DNA of 64,000 nucleotides from Pseudomonadota bacterium (GCA_021783695.1 JAJXTO010000001.1:84068-148067); one strand, 5' to 3'. Shown: positions 31,111-39,877, numbered from the stretch's first letter. Numbers and translations: made by a program. Notes: generated by a model not told the origin, from the sequence alone.

Positions 31111-31788
31111 ATGGACCTCCTGAGCTTGGCGCGCGGCCCGTTGCTTGCTGCCAGCGTGCTGATCTTCGTGCTTGGCATGCTGTGGCGAACGGTTGGGCTG
31201 ATCCGTCGCCCGAACAAGCCGGCAAGCTCTGTTCCGCGGCGCACCCATGTGCAAGGGGCGATCTGGGCCACGGTACTGCGGCACATGCTCCCGCGCATTG
31301 GCACCCGCCCGAGCCCGACACTGGCCACCCTCAATCCTTACTTCTATCACGTCGGCCTGGCGTTTATCGTGTTTGGCTACGCCCCGCATATCGCCTTTGT
31401 GCACCGGCATCTGGGCGTGACTTGGCCTGCTTTGCCTGATGCGGTGATGTATCTCGCCGCTGGCGTCACCATCATCTCCTTGCTCGTGGCGCTTGCCATG
31501 CGCCTGATGGACCCGACGCTGCGGCGTATCTCCAGTGCAGATGACTACATCTCCTGGGGCTTGCTGTTTCTGGTGATTTTCACCGGCATGGCGCTGATCG
31601 GCCTGCCGTCCAGCGCCTACGCGGCGCAGGGATATTCAGCAGATCCAAGCCGGCTGGCCATTCACCTCCTGTCGCTGGAACTGCTGCTGGTGTGGTTCCC
31701 ATTTGGCAAGTTGTTCCACACCGTGAGCTGGTTTTTCGGTCGCGTCCAGTTCGGCGCGTTCATGGCGCGGCGGGGAGTTCGGGCATGA
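31111..31788 (+). CDS. NarI-like membrane cytochrome b subunit
   Basis: A 225-residue integral membrane protein with five predicted helices, like nitrate reductase gamma subunit and DsrM. Four histidines in matching helices can bind two b haems: His80 and His93 (YHVGLAFIVFGYAPH), and His185 and His203 (HLLSLELLLVWFPFGKLFH, spaced 18 as in NarI). No NarGHJ genes are nearby; instead the next gene encodes an HdrD/DsrK-like protein and overlaps this stop (ATGATGA). An AAAGGG site precedes the ATG. The pair probably links quinone to a soluble iron-sulfur catalytic subunit. It is divergent from the formate dehydrogenase cluster across 179 bp. Confidence 0.85.
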   Translation: MDLLSLARGPLLAASVLIFVLGMLWRTVGLIRRPNKPASSVPRRTHVQGAIWATVLRHMLPRIGTRPSPTLATLNPYFYHVGLAFIVFGYAPHIAFVHRHLGVTWPALPDAVMYLAAGVTIISLLVALAMRLMDPTLRRISSADDYISWGLLFLVIFTGMALIGLPSSAYAAQGYSADPSRLAIHLLSLELLLVWFPFGKLFHTVSWFFGRVQFGAFMARRGVRA

Positions 31789-33137
31789 TGAATCGTGAGA
31801 TGTATGCGCAGTTCGGCAACGCCGTCGCGCATCTGGCGGAGCAGGCGCCGAAGATCGAGATGCCGGATGCGGAGCGCGTGAAGCGCGCCAAGATGATCAT
31901 GCTGGAAAAAATGGATCGCAACCTTGCGGTCGATCTGGAGTCTTGCGTGCGCTGCGGGTACTGCGCGGATGCCTGCCAGTTCAGCGTGCAAAACGATGAT
32001 CCAGACCTCATTCCCACACACAAGCTCGATCTGCTGCGGCGCCTGTGGCGGCGTGAAGTTGCGCCGCTGTCCTGGCTGTGGAAGCCGTTCACGCAGGACG
32101 TGAATGCCGATGACCTGCGGCAGTGGCAGGCGCTGTGCTTCGACAGTTGCACCGAGTGCGGACGTTGCAGCATGGTCTGCCCCATGGGCATCAACATCGC
32201 GCGTGGCGTGAACGTGATGCGCGAAGCGCTTGCTGCAGCAGGTCTCGCGCCCGATGAGCTGCGCGCCGTGCAAAGCGAGCAGGATGCTCGCGGCACAGTG
32301 TTTGGCGCGGACGCCAGCCATCTCGCCCAGGCGGTTGAAGTGGTGCGCGCCCGTGGAGTGACCGTGCATCTGGACAAACCCAAGGCCAAGGTGCTGATGC
32401 TGACCACGGTGCTCGACATCCTGCTGTTTCAGGATGCGCTCGACGCCACGGCGCGCGTGCTCAATGCCGCAGGGATGGACTGGACGCTGCGCAGCAATGG
32501 CTACGAAGCGGCCAACTTCGGCCTGCTCTCCGGCGTGGAGGAAACTCAAAAGAAGGCGTCCGAAGCGGTCATCCGCCAGGCCATCGAGGTGGGGGCCGAG
32601 ATGGTCATCGTGCCCGAATGCGGCCATGCCTACCCCGCCCTGCGCTGGGAAGGAGCTGAGGTGCATGGTGGCCCGCTGCCATTTCGGGTGTTGGCCATCT
32701 CCGAACTCATTGGAGAACTGGTGGAACAAGGCAAGTTGCCGCTGCGCGGCGATGCCCGCCAGATCCTGATGTTCCATGATGCCTGCAAACTGGGGCGACA
32801 CGGCGGCGTGTTCGAGCAGCCCCGGCTGGCCCTGCGCGCCACAGGGGCGGAGCTGCGCGAGGCGCGCGATACCGAAGAAATGAACTGGTGCTGCGGTGGC
32901 GGCGCGGGCGGCTTTTTGATCAATCGCGCCGCACCGCTGCGCGCGCAGGCATTCGCCATCAAGCGCGCACAGGTGGACAACAGCGACGCGCAGGCCATTG
33001 TCACGTCCTGCGGGAGTTGTCGGCTCAACTTCCTTGCGGGTGCGGAACAAACGGAGTGGGACAAGCCCGTGCTCAGCCTGGTCGAACTCATTGCCCAAAA
33101 CCTCGTGGATCATCCCCTGCCATCGATGGCCTCCTGA
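31785..33137 (+). CDS. HdrD/DsrK-like iron-sulfur oxidoreductase
   Basis: A 450-residue protein with two 4Fe-4S motifs (Cys54/57/60/64 and 122/125/128/132) and a C-terminal CCG region. The second CCG set is complete: Cys334 (HDACKLGRHGG), Cys369-Cys370 (NWCCGGGAGG), Cys409 and Cys412 (SCGSCRLNF). The first is degenerate: the CCG position reads SNGYEAANFG and only Cys279 (VPECGHAY) remains. Family members bind a non-cubane cluster and reduce disulfides or accept electrons from quinol. It starts at 31785 in the upstream stop region, with GGGGAG before it. A terminator follows at 33164. The substrate is unknown; thiols or sulfur compounds are plausible in a sulfur oxidiser. Confidence 0.85.
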   Translation: MMNREMYAQFGNAVAHLAEQAPKIEMPDAERVKRAKMIMLEKMDRNLAVDLESCVRCGYCADACQFSVQNDDPDLIPTHKLDLLRRLWRREVAPLSWLWKPFTQDVNADDLRQWQALCFDSCTECGRCSMVCPMGINIARGVNVMREALAAAGLAPDELRAVQSEQDARGTVFGADASHLAQAVEVVRARGVTVHLDKPKAKVLMLTTVLDILLFQDALDATARVLNAAGMDWTLRSNGYEAANFGLLSGVEETQKKASEAVIRQAIEVGAEMVIVPECGHAYPALRWEGAEVHGGPLPFRVLAISELIGELVEQGKLPLRGDARQILMFHDACKLGRHGGVFEQPRLALRATGAELREARDTEEMNWCCGGGAGGFLINRAAPLRAQAFAIKRAQVDNSDAQAIVTSCGSCRLNFLAGAEQTEWDKPVLSLVELIAQNLVDHPLPSMAS

Positions 33138-33163
33138 TTCAGACTGTGTCCGCGCACCAAGAG

Positions 33164-33187
33164 AAAAGCCCGCGCAAGCGGGCTTTT
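33164..33187 (+). terminator. Rho-independent terminator
   Basis: A perfect 10-bp inverted repeat AAAAGCCCGC / GCGGGCTTTT with a GCAA loop and a T run, 27 bp after the HdrD-like gene. It also faces the end of the convergent MHS transporter gene and can act on both strands. Confidence 0.85.
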
Positions 33188-33240
33188 CAGTGTCTGCGAG
33201 TCTGTCCCCGGGCGACGAATGCGCCGCGGGGGATGTCCGG

Positions 33241-34902
33241 TCAATCTGCCGCGTAAATATCGCGGTCTTTGGTTTCCGGCAGGAAGAACAGGCCGATGAT
33301 GAAGGTGCCCGCAGCAATAATGACGGGGTACCACAGGCCGTAGTAAATATTGCCGTTCTGCGCCACCAGAGCAAATGAGATGGTGGGCAGCAGCCCGCCG
33401 AACCAGCCGTTGCCGATGTGGTAGGGCAGGCTCATCGAGGTGTAGCGGATGCGCGTGGGGAACAGCTCGACCAGCGCCGCCGCAATCGGCCCGTACACCA
33501 TGGTGACGAAGATCACCAGCAGCGCCAGAATGGCGACCACCATGGGCGTGTTCATCTGCGACGGATCGGCCTTGGCCGGGTAACCCGCTGCCTTGAGCGC
33601 AGAGCCGATTTCCTTCTTCAGCGCGGCTTCCTTGGCCTTGAACTCGTCGGCGGGCAAGTCCTTGGCGCCGACCACGGTGATGGACTTGTCGCCAATCTGG
33701 ATCACGGCCGGACCGGTGCCGTTTTTGGTTTCATAGTTGGCCGAGTTGGCCGCGAGCATCTGCTTGGCGATGTCGCAGGACGAGGTGAACTTGGCCGTGC
33801 CCGTGGGGTTGAACTGGAAGGTGCACTGCGACGGATCGGCCGTGAGCGTGACGGGCGAGTTCTGCACCGCCTGATACAGCGCCGGGTTGGCGTAGTGGGT
33901 CAATGCCTTGAACAGCGGGAAGTAGGTCAGCGCCGCGATCAGGCAGCCCGCGAGGATGATGGGCTTGCGGCCGATCTTGTCCGACAGGGAACCGAACACG
34001 ATGAAAAACGGGGTGCCGATGAGCAGCGCAGCGGCGATCAGCAGATTGGCGGTCACCGCGTCGACCTTGAGCGTCTGCGTCAGGAAGAACAGGGCGTAGA
34101 ACTGCCCCGTGTACCACACCACGGCTTGCCCGGCGACCAGGCCCAGCAGGGCGAGGATGACGTACTTCAGATTGCCCCAGCGCGCAAACGCTTCGGTCAG
34201 TGGCGCCTTGGACGCCTTGCCGTCCGCCTTCATTTTGATAAAGGCAGGCGATTCATTGAGCTTCAGACGGATCCACACCGAAATGCCCAGCAGCAGGATG
34301 GACACGAGGAAAGGCACGCGCCAGCCCCATGCATTGAACACCTCTTCACCCAGCAGGGTACGGGTGCCGAGAATGACCAGCAGCGACAGGAACAGTCCCA
34401 GCGTGGCGGTGGTCTGAATCCACGAGGTGTAGGCGCCGCGCTTGCCCTGCGGCGCATGCTCGGCCACATAGGTGGCTGCGCCGCCATATTCCCCGCCGAG
34501 AGCCAGGCCCTGCAGCAGCCGCAGCGCGATGAGGATGACTGGCGCCGCAGCACCGATGGCCGCGTAATTGGGCAACACGCCAACGATGAAGGTCGACAGA
34601 CCCATGATCAGGATGGTGACCAGAAAGGTGTATTTGCGTCCGATCATGTCGCCCAGACGACCGAACAGAAGCGCGCCAAACGGCCGCACGATAAAGCCCG
34701 CAGCAAACGCCAGCAGGGCGAAGATGAACGCCGATCCGGCATCGAGTCCGGCAAAGAACTGCTTGGCGATGATGGCCGCCAGCGAACCGTAGAGGTAGAA
34801 GTCGTACCACTCGAATACCGTGCCGAGGGAAGAGGCAAAAATCACCTTCTTCTCACCCGCCGTCATCGGGCGCGCTTTTGCGCCCATTGCAATGGAAGCC
34901 AT
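33241..34902 (-). CDS. MHS-family major facilitator transporter with large periplasmic loop
   Basis: A 553-residue major facilitator of the metabolite:H+ symporter type (GTVFEWYDFYLYG at the N-terminus, GRLGDMIGRKYTF loop 2-3 motif, ALRLLQGLALGGEYGGA). The start at 34902 (MASIAMG) follows CAGGAGA. The unusual point is a long loop of about 115 residues (about 336-451) between late membrane segments, with Cys360 and Cys376 that may form a disulfide. Substrates of this family include dicarboxylates, proline/betaine and shikimate; none can be assigned. It is monocistronic, converging with the HdrD-like gene. Confidence 0.88.
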   Translation of the reverse strand: MASIAMGAKARPMTAGEKKVIFASSLGTVFEWYDFYLYGSLAAIIAKQFFAGLDAGSAFIFALLAFAAGFIVRPFGALLFGRLGDMIGRKYTFLVTILIMGLSTFIVGVLPNYAAIGAAAPVILIALRLLQGLALGGEYGGAATYVAEHAPQGKRGAYTSWIQTTATLGLFLSLLVILGTRTLLGEEVFNAWGWRVPFLVSILLLGISVWIRLKLNESPAFIKMKADGKASKAPLTEAFARWGNLKYVILALLGLVAGQAVVWYTGQFYALFFLTQTLKVDAVTANLLIAAALLIGTPFFIVFGSLSDKIGRKPIILAGCLIAALTYFPLFKALTHYANPALYQAVQNSPVTLTADPSQCTFQFNPTGTAKFTSSCDIAKQMLAANSANYETKNGTGPAVIQIGDKSITVVGAKDLPADEFKAKEAALKKEIGSALKAAGYPAKADPSQMNTPMVVAILALLVIFVTMVYGPIAAALVELFPTRIRYTSMSLPYHIGNGWFGGLLPTISFALVAQNGNIYYGLWYPVIIAAGTFIIGLFFLPETKDRDIYAAD

Positions 34903-35242
34903 GCTCAAGTCTCCTGTGTGTGGACATGGGCGTGGCGCTGCTCCCCAAGGCCCGCAACGCAACGCATCAACCCTGCGGCGCCGATTTGTTACAGGGCGTC
35001 ACGAGGATGACGGATTGTTTTCAGGCTAGCTGACCATGCGCTGACAGCGGCACCGATCGAAATCTAGGGAAATCACTGAGCTGCGACGCAGCAATTCCGT
35101 CGTTTCCCGCCGGGATCAAGCAATCCTGCTAGGGATCTCGCACACGATAAAAGATTGTTGCATGGCAGCATTGCGGTTTTCGGGCCAGATCGCGGGAACA
35201 AAAAAACCGGCCAGAGGCCGGTTTTCAAGTGTGGCGAAACGC
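34903..35242. other. Intergenic region with nested inverted repeat
   Basis: 340 bp between the transporter start and the sulfurtransferase end, both on the minus strand. No convincing gene is seen. It should hold the transporter promoter. A perfect 13-bp palindrome GCTGCGACGCAGC (35080-35092) is nested inside a wider GGGAAA (35067-35072) / TTTCCC (35103-35108) pair. The sulfurtransferase terminator is at 35203-35225. Confidence 0.5.
35203..35225 (-). terminator. Rho-independent terminator of the sulfurtransferase gene
   Basis: A 10-bp perfect stem AAAACCGGCC / GGCCGGTTTT with an AGA loop, with extra A residues at 35201-35202 that become a U run in the minus-strand transcript. It begins 18 bp after the stop codon. 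Confidence 0.85.
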
Positions 35243-36217
35243 TCAGCCCGGCAGACCGACGGTCGGGTTGCCGAGGTTGGTCCACTCGTTCATCGAACCG
35301 GCGTAGAGCTTGGAATTCTTGTTGCCCAGAATTTCATGCACCACGAACCACGCGCCAGAGGCCAGGTGGCCGGTGTTGCAGTAGGTGGTGGTGGGCGCGT
35401 TGTCGCTGATGTTGAAGTCGTGGAAGATTTTCTTGTAGTCCGCCGCGCTCATGAACATGGCAGCGCCGTGGTCGTCCTTGACGATGGCGTCGATCGGGAA
35501 GGTCTTGGCGCCCGGCAGGTGGCCTGCGGTCTTGTTGATCGGCTTCTTGGCGATGCCCAGGTATTGCGCCGTCGGGCGGGCGTCGATGTACTGCTCGGTA
35601 CCGCTCTTGAGGCCTTCCTTGACATCGCTCAGACCCGCCAGCAGCGCCTTGTCTTCGCCGGTGGCTTTCCAGTTGCCGACGGTCTTGGGCGTGGGCTTGA
35701 TGCTCACCGGGAAACCAGCGTTGATCCAGGCGTTGGTGCCACCATTGAGGATGGCAATCTGGTCTGCGGGCACGCCAAAATAGCGCATCTGGAAGTACAG
35801 GCGGGTGCCGCGATCCATGGCGAACACGGCATTGCCGGTGGGCACGATGACGTAAGGCTTGCCGCTGTTGACGCCGGCGGCGTCGAGCACCTTGGCGAAG
35901 TAGTCGGCCGTGGGCATCATGGCCTTGAGCTTGACGCCATCGACCGTGCGCTCTTCGCGGATGTCATTGAAGTTCACCAGATCGGCACCGGCGATGTGGC
36001 CGCCGCTTTTCTTGACGAAATGGTCTTTGCCCAGGACCGGCTCTTCATCGTAGGCCTTCATGCTGCCGCCGCCGCGGATGTCGATGACGGTCACTTCGTT
36101 CAGGTGGGCCTTCAGCCACTGGGGTGTGACCAGCGGGCCGGGCACGTTGGCGGCGAAGGCGGCGTGGGCAGCGCCCAGTCCGATGGCTGCGGCGATCAGG
36201 GTTTTAGCAAGTTTCAT
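35243..36217 (-). CDS. Periplasmic double-rhodanese sulfurtransferase
   Basis: A 324-residue thiosulfate or mercaptopyruvate sulfurtransferase with a Sec signal peptide (MKLAKTLIAAAIGLGAAHAA; cleavage near AFA-AN). Two rhodanese domains are present. The C-terminal one carries the active-site Cys280 (TYCNTGHLAS); the N-terminal one lacks the cysteine (VIVPTGNAVFAMDR), as in catalytic tandem rhodaneses. The active loop CNTGHL differs from the usual CRxGxR/T and so may affect substrate choice. A GAGGAG site precedes the ATG. Export places it in the periplasm, where thiosulfate or polythionates are handled in sulfur oxidisers. It is monocistronic with its own terminator. Confidence 0.88.
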   Translation of the reverse strand: MKLAKTLIAAAIGLGAAHAAFAANVPGPLVTPQWLKAHLNEVTVIDIRGGGSMKAYDEEPVLGKDHFVKKSGGHIAGADLVNFNDIREERTVDGVKLKAMMPTADYFAKVLDAAGVNSGKPYVIVPTGNAVFAMDRGTRLYFQMRYFGVPADQIAILNGGTNAWINAGFPVSIKPTPKTVGNWKATGEDKALLAGLSDVKEGLKSGTEQYIDARPTAQYLGIAKKPINKTAGHLPGAKTFPIDAIVKDDHGAAMFMSAADYKKIFHDFNISDNAPTTTYCNTGHLASGAWFVVHEILGNKNSKLYAGSMNEWTNLGNPTVGLPG

Positions 36218-36797
36218 TTGGCTCCTCACAGGGTGAAAGATTCGCCGATCTCGACGGTCAGCGATAAGGTGGCGCCGCACTCCCTGGTCGGGTTCGCGGC
36301 ATTGCATGTCCCGTCTGCGACAAAGCGGCGCAGACGGTCAGACATTCGACAGATGTTGTGCTGCACGCTGCGCAGCGGTACGCGCTGCAAGACGTCTCCA
36401 CGGTCCATTTTTGTTGTCATCAGCGCCCTGGCCTGCAATGGCATCGCCACGGCGCACTCCCTGCTCAATGGGGCGGCGGCGTCCGGGGTACAACCGAATA
36501 CCGCCTGGCCAAGCTTCACGGCAACGAGGAGCAAAACCTGGGTGACTGCACTTTATGCAGTTGTGGGCGCGGAAACTAGGGCCAGTATGTATCAACTGTG
36601 ACCTGGCGTTTCTGCAGTTGTGAAGCCCCGCGGCACGACGATGGTGTGAAAAATCTCACGCTTTGCCGCATGCAAGCGTAAAGCGCCCCGCACATTGCTC
36701 GACCGTAGGGATCCCACTTTTTTAAAGTGTCCTCAGTGTTGGCGGGAAGGCCCGCGGCGCGATCCGTTCACCAACCGAATCAGACAAAAGGAAAATC
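36218..36797. other. Intergenic region without a convincing gene
   Basis: 580 bp between the divergent sulfurtransferase and CZB-protein genes. Short open frames exist on both strands, but none has a recognisable domain or good ribosome-binding site. A 10-bp direct repeat TGCAGTTGTG occurs at 36556-36565 and 36613-36622. Promoters of both flanking genes must lie here. A small unrecognised RNA or protein cannot be excluded. Confidence 0.4.
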
Positions 36798-37259
36798 ATG
36801 GGACTTCTCGCCTGGCTGCGCCGACATGACGCCGGTCATCTCCTCACCACAGACACCCAACTCGCTCCAGAGATCGACCCGCACGAAGACCTGTTTGAGG
36901 GCCTTTATCTTGGTCAGGCGGTGCAGGGCCATCTCGCATGGAAAAAGCGGCTCAAGGGCATCGTCATCGAGGGGCGGCAGGACGATGTGGACATCGCCCA
37001 GGTTGCTCCGGACGATCTGTGCGCCCTGGGGCAGTGGCTCAACGGACCGGCCAAGGCGCGTTACGGCAAACTGCCGGAATATGCCCGGTTGCGCAAAATC
37101 CACGCCGAATTTCATTTGACAGCAGGACAGGTGCTGCTCAACAGCCGCAACGGCCAACCGGAAGAGGCGGAGAAGATGTTGCGCGGCGCTTTCAGCGCGT
37201 TGTCGGATCAGGTGCAACTCGAACTGGTGCGGTTTTACGCCGCGGCCCGGCCGAATTGA
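36798..37259 (+). CDS. Stand-alone CZB (chemoreceptor zinc-binding) domain protein
   Basis: A 153-residue soluble protein. Residues about 40-120 form a CZB domain with all four zinc ligands: His45 (GHLAWKKRL), Cys75 (CALGQWLNG), His102 and His106 (RKIHAEFHLTAG). CZB domains usually sit at the end of chemoreceptors or diguanylate cyclases, where zinc or hypochlorous acid oxidation of the Cys alters signalling. Here the domain is almost alone, with about 40 N-terminal and 40 C-terminal residues of no known fold. An AAAAGGAAAATC site precedes the ATG. No chemotaxis gene is nearby; MscL follows after 163 bp. Confidence 0.8.
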   Translation: MGLLAWLRRHDAGHLLTTDTQLAPEIDPHEDLFEGLYLGQAVQGHLAWKKRLKGIVIEGRQDDVDIAQVAPDDLCALGQWLNGPAKARYGKLPEYARLRKIHAEFHLTAGQVLLNSRNGQPEEAEKMLRGAFSALSDQVQLELVRFYAAARPN

Positions 37260-37422
37260 CGGCCCCGAGGGTCGGCAAGCGGTATCTCCTCCCAGGGAGG
37301 CGCGAACTGTAAAAATTCAGCCAGGTGGAATGGGGCCGCTAGAGGATTGCCAAGTTTTCCCGCAAAATCCCGACGGCGCATGATGTTTTCACGCCTTTTC
37401 CCCAACCAACGAGGAGCCCCAT

Positions 37423-37845
37423 ATGTCCATGATGCAAGATTTCAAAGCGTTTGCCGTCAAAGGTAACGTGATCGACCTGGCTGTGGCCGTGATCATAGGC
37501 GGCGCATTCGGCAAGATTGTCGATTCGCTGGTGAACGACGTCATCATGCCGGTTGTCGGCGCCATCTTCGGCAAGCTCGACTTTTCCAATCTGTTCCTGG
37601 TACTGGGCAAGGTGCCCGAAGGCACCGCGCAGACACTCGTTGCGATGAAAAAAGCCGGTGTGCCGGTGCTGGCTTACGGCAGCTTCATTACCGTGGCGGT
37701 GAACTTCATGATCCTCGCCTTCATCATTTTCATGATGGTGCGCATGATCTCCAAGCTCAAGCATGCCGAGCCGCCGGCCCCGCCCGCGCCAACGCCGGAA
37801 GACATCGTGTTGTTGCGTGAAATTCGTGACGCGCTGAAGAAGTAA
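37423..37845 (+). CDS. mscL: Large-conductance mechanosensitive channel
   Basis: MscL opens under membrane tension to release solutes during hypo-osmotic shock. The 140 residues have the family length. The first helix is [24 protein letters not shown] with the pore-lining Gly/Ala pattern, followed by the [10 protein letters not shown] loop, the second helix [22 protein letters not shown], and the charged C-terminal helix ([15 protein letters not shown]). A GAGGAG site precedes the ATG at 37423. It is monocistronic. Confidence 0.97.
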   Translation: MSMMQDFKAFAVKGNVIDLAVAVIIGGAFGKIVDSLVNDVIMPVVGAIFGKLDFSNLFLVLGKVPEGTAQTLVAMKKAGVPVLAYGSFITVAVNFMILAFIIFMMVRMISKLKHAEPPAPPAPTPEDIVLLREIRDALKK

Positions 37846-37873
37846 GCAGCGCCGCCTATTGGACCATCCGGGT

Positions 37874-39877
37874 TCAATCTTGCCGGGGGAGTTCCACCCA
37901 GAAGCTGGCACCTCCACCCGGCGCGGAATCGGCCCCGACCTTCCCCGCGTGTTTTTCCGCCACCAGCCGCGCGTAGTACAGCCCCAGCCCGGTGCTGCTG
38001 CCCGAGCCGCCGGATGCACGATCCGCCACGCCGCGCGCAAAGCGCTGGAACAACTGGGACGACTGCTCAGGCGTCAATCCGGCACCTTGATCCCGCACCC
38101 AGAAACGCACCGTTTGCGGACTCAACGTCGCCTCCAGCGTCACGGTCGAACCGGCCGGGCTGTGCTGCACGGCGTTGCGCAGCAGATTGCCGGCCAGGCG
38201 CTCCAGGGCATCGAAATCGCCGCGCACCCAGATCGGCTCGTCAGGAAGTCTGCGGGCGAAACGCACGCCCCGCTCCAGCGCTTCGTCATAGGCAAAATCC
38301 GCAGCCTGGTGCAGTACCGCACCCAGATCAAGCTCGGTCAGGGCAGAGGGCTCCAGGGCTTGCGCGCGGGTGAGGTTGAGAAAGCCCTGTGCCAGATCGT
38401 GCGCGCGCCGCAACTGGCCAAGCAGCCGTTCGCGCGCCCTGGCGTCGAGCTGGTCGGACTGCAGTTGCTGCACGGCCGCGGCCAGCGGCGCGCGCACGTC
38501 ATGGCTGATGAACGCCAGGGCGTCGTCGCGGCGGATTTGCAGTTCGCGCAACCGTTCCTGCGCCGCCTGCACTTCGAGAATGCGGCTTTCAAAGCTCAGG
38601 CGCTTGCGCACGGCATCGGGACTGGCGCCCGCAGGGCCGCGGCCGGCCTGACGCAGTTGGCGCAATTCCCAGTCCAGATGCCGCCGCGCCGCCTCCAGCC
38701 GCCGCCACCCCCATAAGGGGTAAGCCAAAAACCCTGCAGCCAGTGCCGCGGTGGGCGGCCACCACCAGCCCAGCACCATGGGCAATGCCGCGGCGGCCAG
38801 CAGCAGCGCCAGCACCCAGGCCATGCTGGCCAGCAGCCCTGCAAGGGGCATCAGCCGGGGCAGCCAGAGCAGGGGCACCAAGGCCAGCAACGCGGTCAGC
38901 GCCAGCGACAAGATGGTGGGCAGGACGCGGATCAGGCTGCCGTCGCGCAGGGCGAGCACGGTGTTTGCGAGCACTTCCACGCCGGGCAGGGGCGCGCCCA
39001 GAGCGGTGACCGGGGTGGCGAAAAAGTCCCCCAGCCCTGCGGCAGTGGCGCCGATGAGCACGATCTTGCCGCGGAGTGAATCCGGCGGAATGGCCCCATC
39101 GAGCACCGCGCTGGCGGACAGGGATGGCACCGTGCCGCGCGGGCCGACAAAGCGCAGCAGCCGCAGGTCGCGCGCCGCCAGGGCATAGGGATGCGCGGGC
39201 ACTGCGCTGTGCGCAGGCTGCGGCACGCTGCCCCGCACCGGTTGGTGGGCGATGGACAGCAGGGTCTGCGCCAGCAAGGGCCAGGCTGGCGCGCCCACGC
39301 CTTCCCACAGGTAGACGCTGCGGGCGACGCCGTCGCTGTCGAGTTGCACGCCCACGCGCCCCAGCCCCGCAGCGGCAGATGCCAGCTCCGGGATGGGCAA
39401 GTCTTCAACGATCTGCCCGCCCCCACGGGTGGTGTCGAGCACCACGGGCAGCGCCACCCGGCCGCAGGCGCGCAGCGATTGCGCCAGCGCGGCATTTCCC
39501 GCCGGATCGTTGCCCGCCTCGGTCAAGGCGATATCGAACCCGACCGCAGCGGCCCCTGCCTTGCACACCGCGTCCGCCAGACGGGCATCGGTGGCGCGCG
39601 GCCAGGGCCAGGCGCCGATGCGGTCGAGGCTGTGGTGATCGATGGCGACGATCACCACAGCCTGCGGCGCAGTGACGGGCTGTAGTCGCTGCCCAAGGTC
39701 GAACACCTGATGATCGAGCCGCTGCAGCCAGCCGCTCAGAGCCAGCCCCAGCCCCAGCGTGAGCAGCAGGGCGCCGATGCGCAGCACCTCCAGCCGGGGC
39801 CGCCAGGAGCCGCCGCCCGTCTTGATCTCCTGTCCCGGAGATCGGGCCGAACCCAGGCGGCGCAACATCAAGGTCAC
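37874..39877 (-). CDS. CHASE2-domain sensor histidine kinase
   Basis: A 667-residue membrane kinase. One N-terminal membrane segment (about 33-50) is followed by a periplasmic CHASE2 domain (about 55-320, with VVIVAIDHHSLDRIGAWPWPR and LRGKIVLIGATAAGLGDFFATP). Three more hydrophobic segments follow, then a dimerisation domain with His459 (FISHDVRAP), and an ATPase domain (GNLLRNAVQHS; VRDQGAGL; STGLGLYYARLV). It is the third gene of a minus-strand operon after the response regulator and the LysM-FecR protein, 12 bp downstream of the latter. Sensed signal unknown. Confidence 0.92.
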   Translation of the reverse strand: MTLMLRRLGSARSPGQEIKTGGGSWRPRLEVLRIGALLLTLGLGLALSGWLQRLDHQVFDLGQRLQPVTAPQAVVIVAIDHHSLDRIGAWPWPRATDARLADAVCKAGAAAVGFDIALTEAGNDPAGNAALAQSLRACGRVALPVVLDTTRGGGQIVEDLPIPELASAAAGLGRVGVQLDSDGVARSVYLWEGVGAPAWPLLAQTLLSIAHQPVRGSVPQPAHSAVPAHPYALAARDLRLLRFVGPRGTVPSLSASAVLDGAIPPDSLRGKIVLIGATAAGLGDFFATPVTALGAPLPGVEVLANTVLALRDGSLIRVLPTILSLALTALLALVPLLWLPRLMPLAGLLASMAWVLALLLAAAALPMVLGWWWPPTAALAAGFLAYPLWGWRRLEAARRHLDWELRQLRQAGRGPAGASPDAVRKRLSFESRILEVQAAQERLRELQIRRDDALAFISHDVRAPLAAAVQQLQSDQLDARARERLLGQLRRAHDLAQGFLNLTRAQALEPSALTELDLGAVLHQAADFAYDEALERGVRFARRLPDEPIWVRGDFDALERLAGNLLRNAVQHSPAGSTVTLEATLSPQTVRFWVRDQGAGLTPEQSSQLFQRFARGVADRASGGSGSSTGLGLYYARLVAEKHAGKVGADSAPGGGASFWVELPRQD

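Noticed and set aside
31111-31788. Nitrate reductase gamma subunit as the function of the NarI-like gene
   Set aside because: No narG, narH or narJ is present and the partner gene is HdrD/DsrK-like, so a nitrate role is not supported.
33418-35010. 530-codon plus-strand open frame opposite the MHS transporter
   Set aside because: It is antisense to clear transporter motifs and has no domain of its own.
36354-36601. Possible small secreted protein in the 580-bp gap
   Set aside because: A hydrophobic run is visible but there is no ribosome-binding site, no convincing cleavage context and no recognisable homology.
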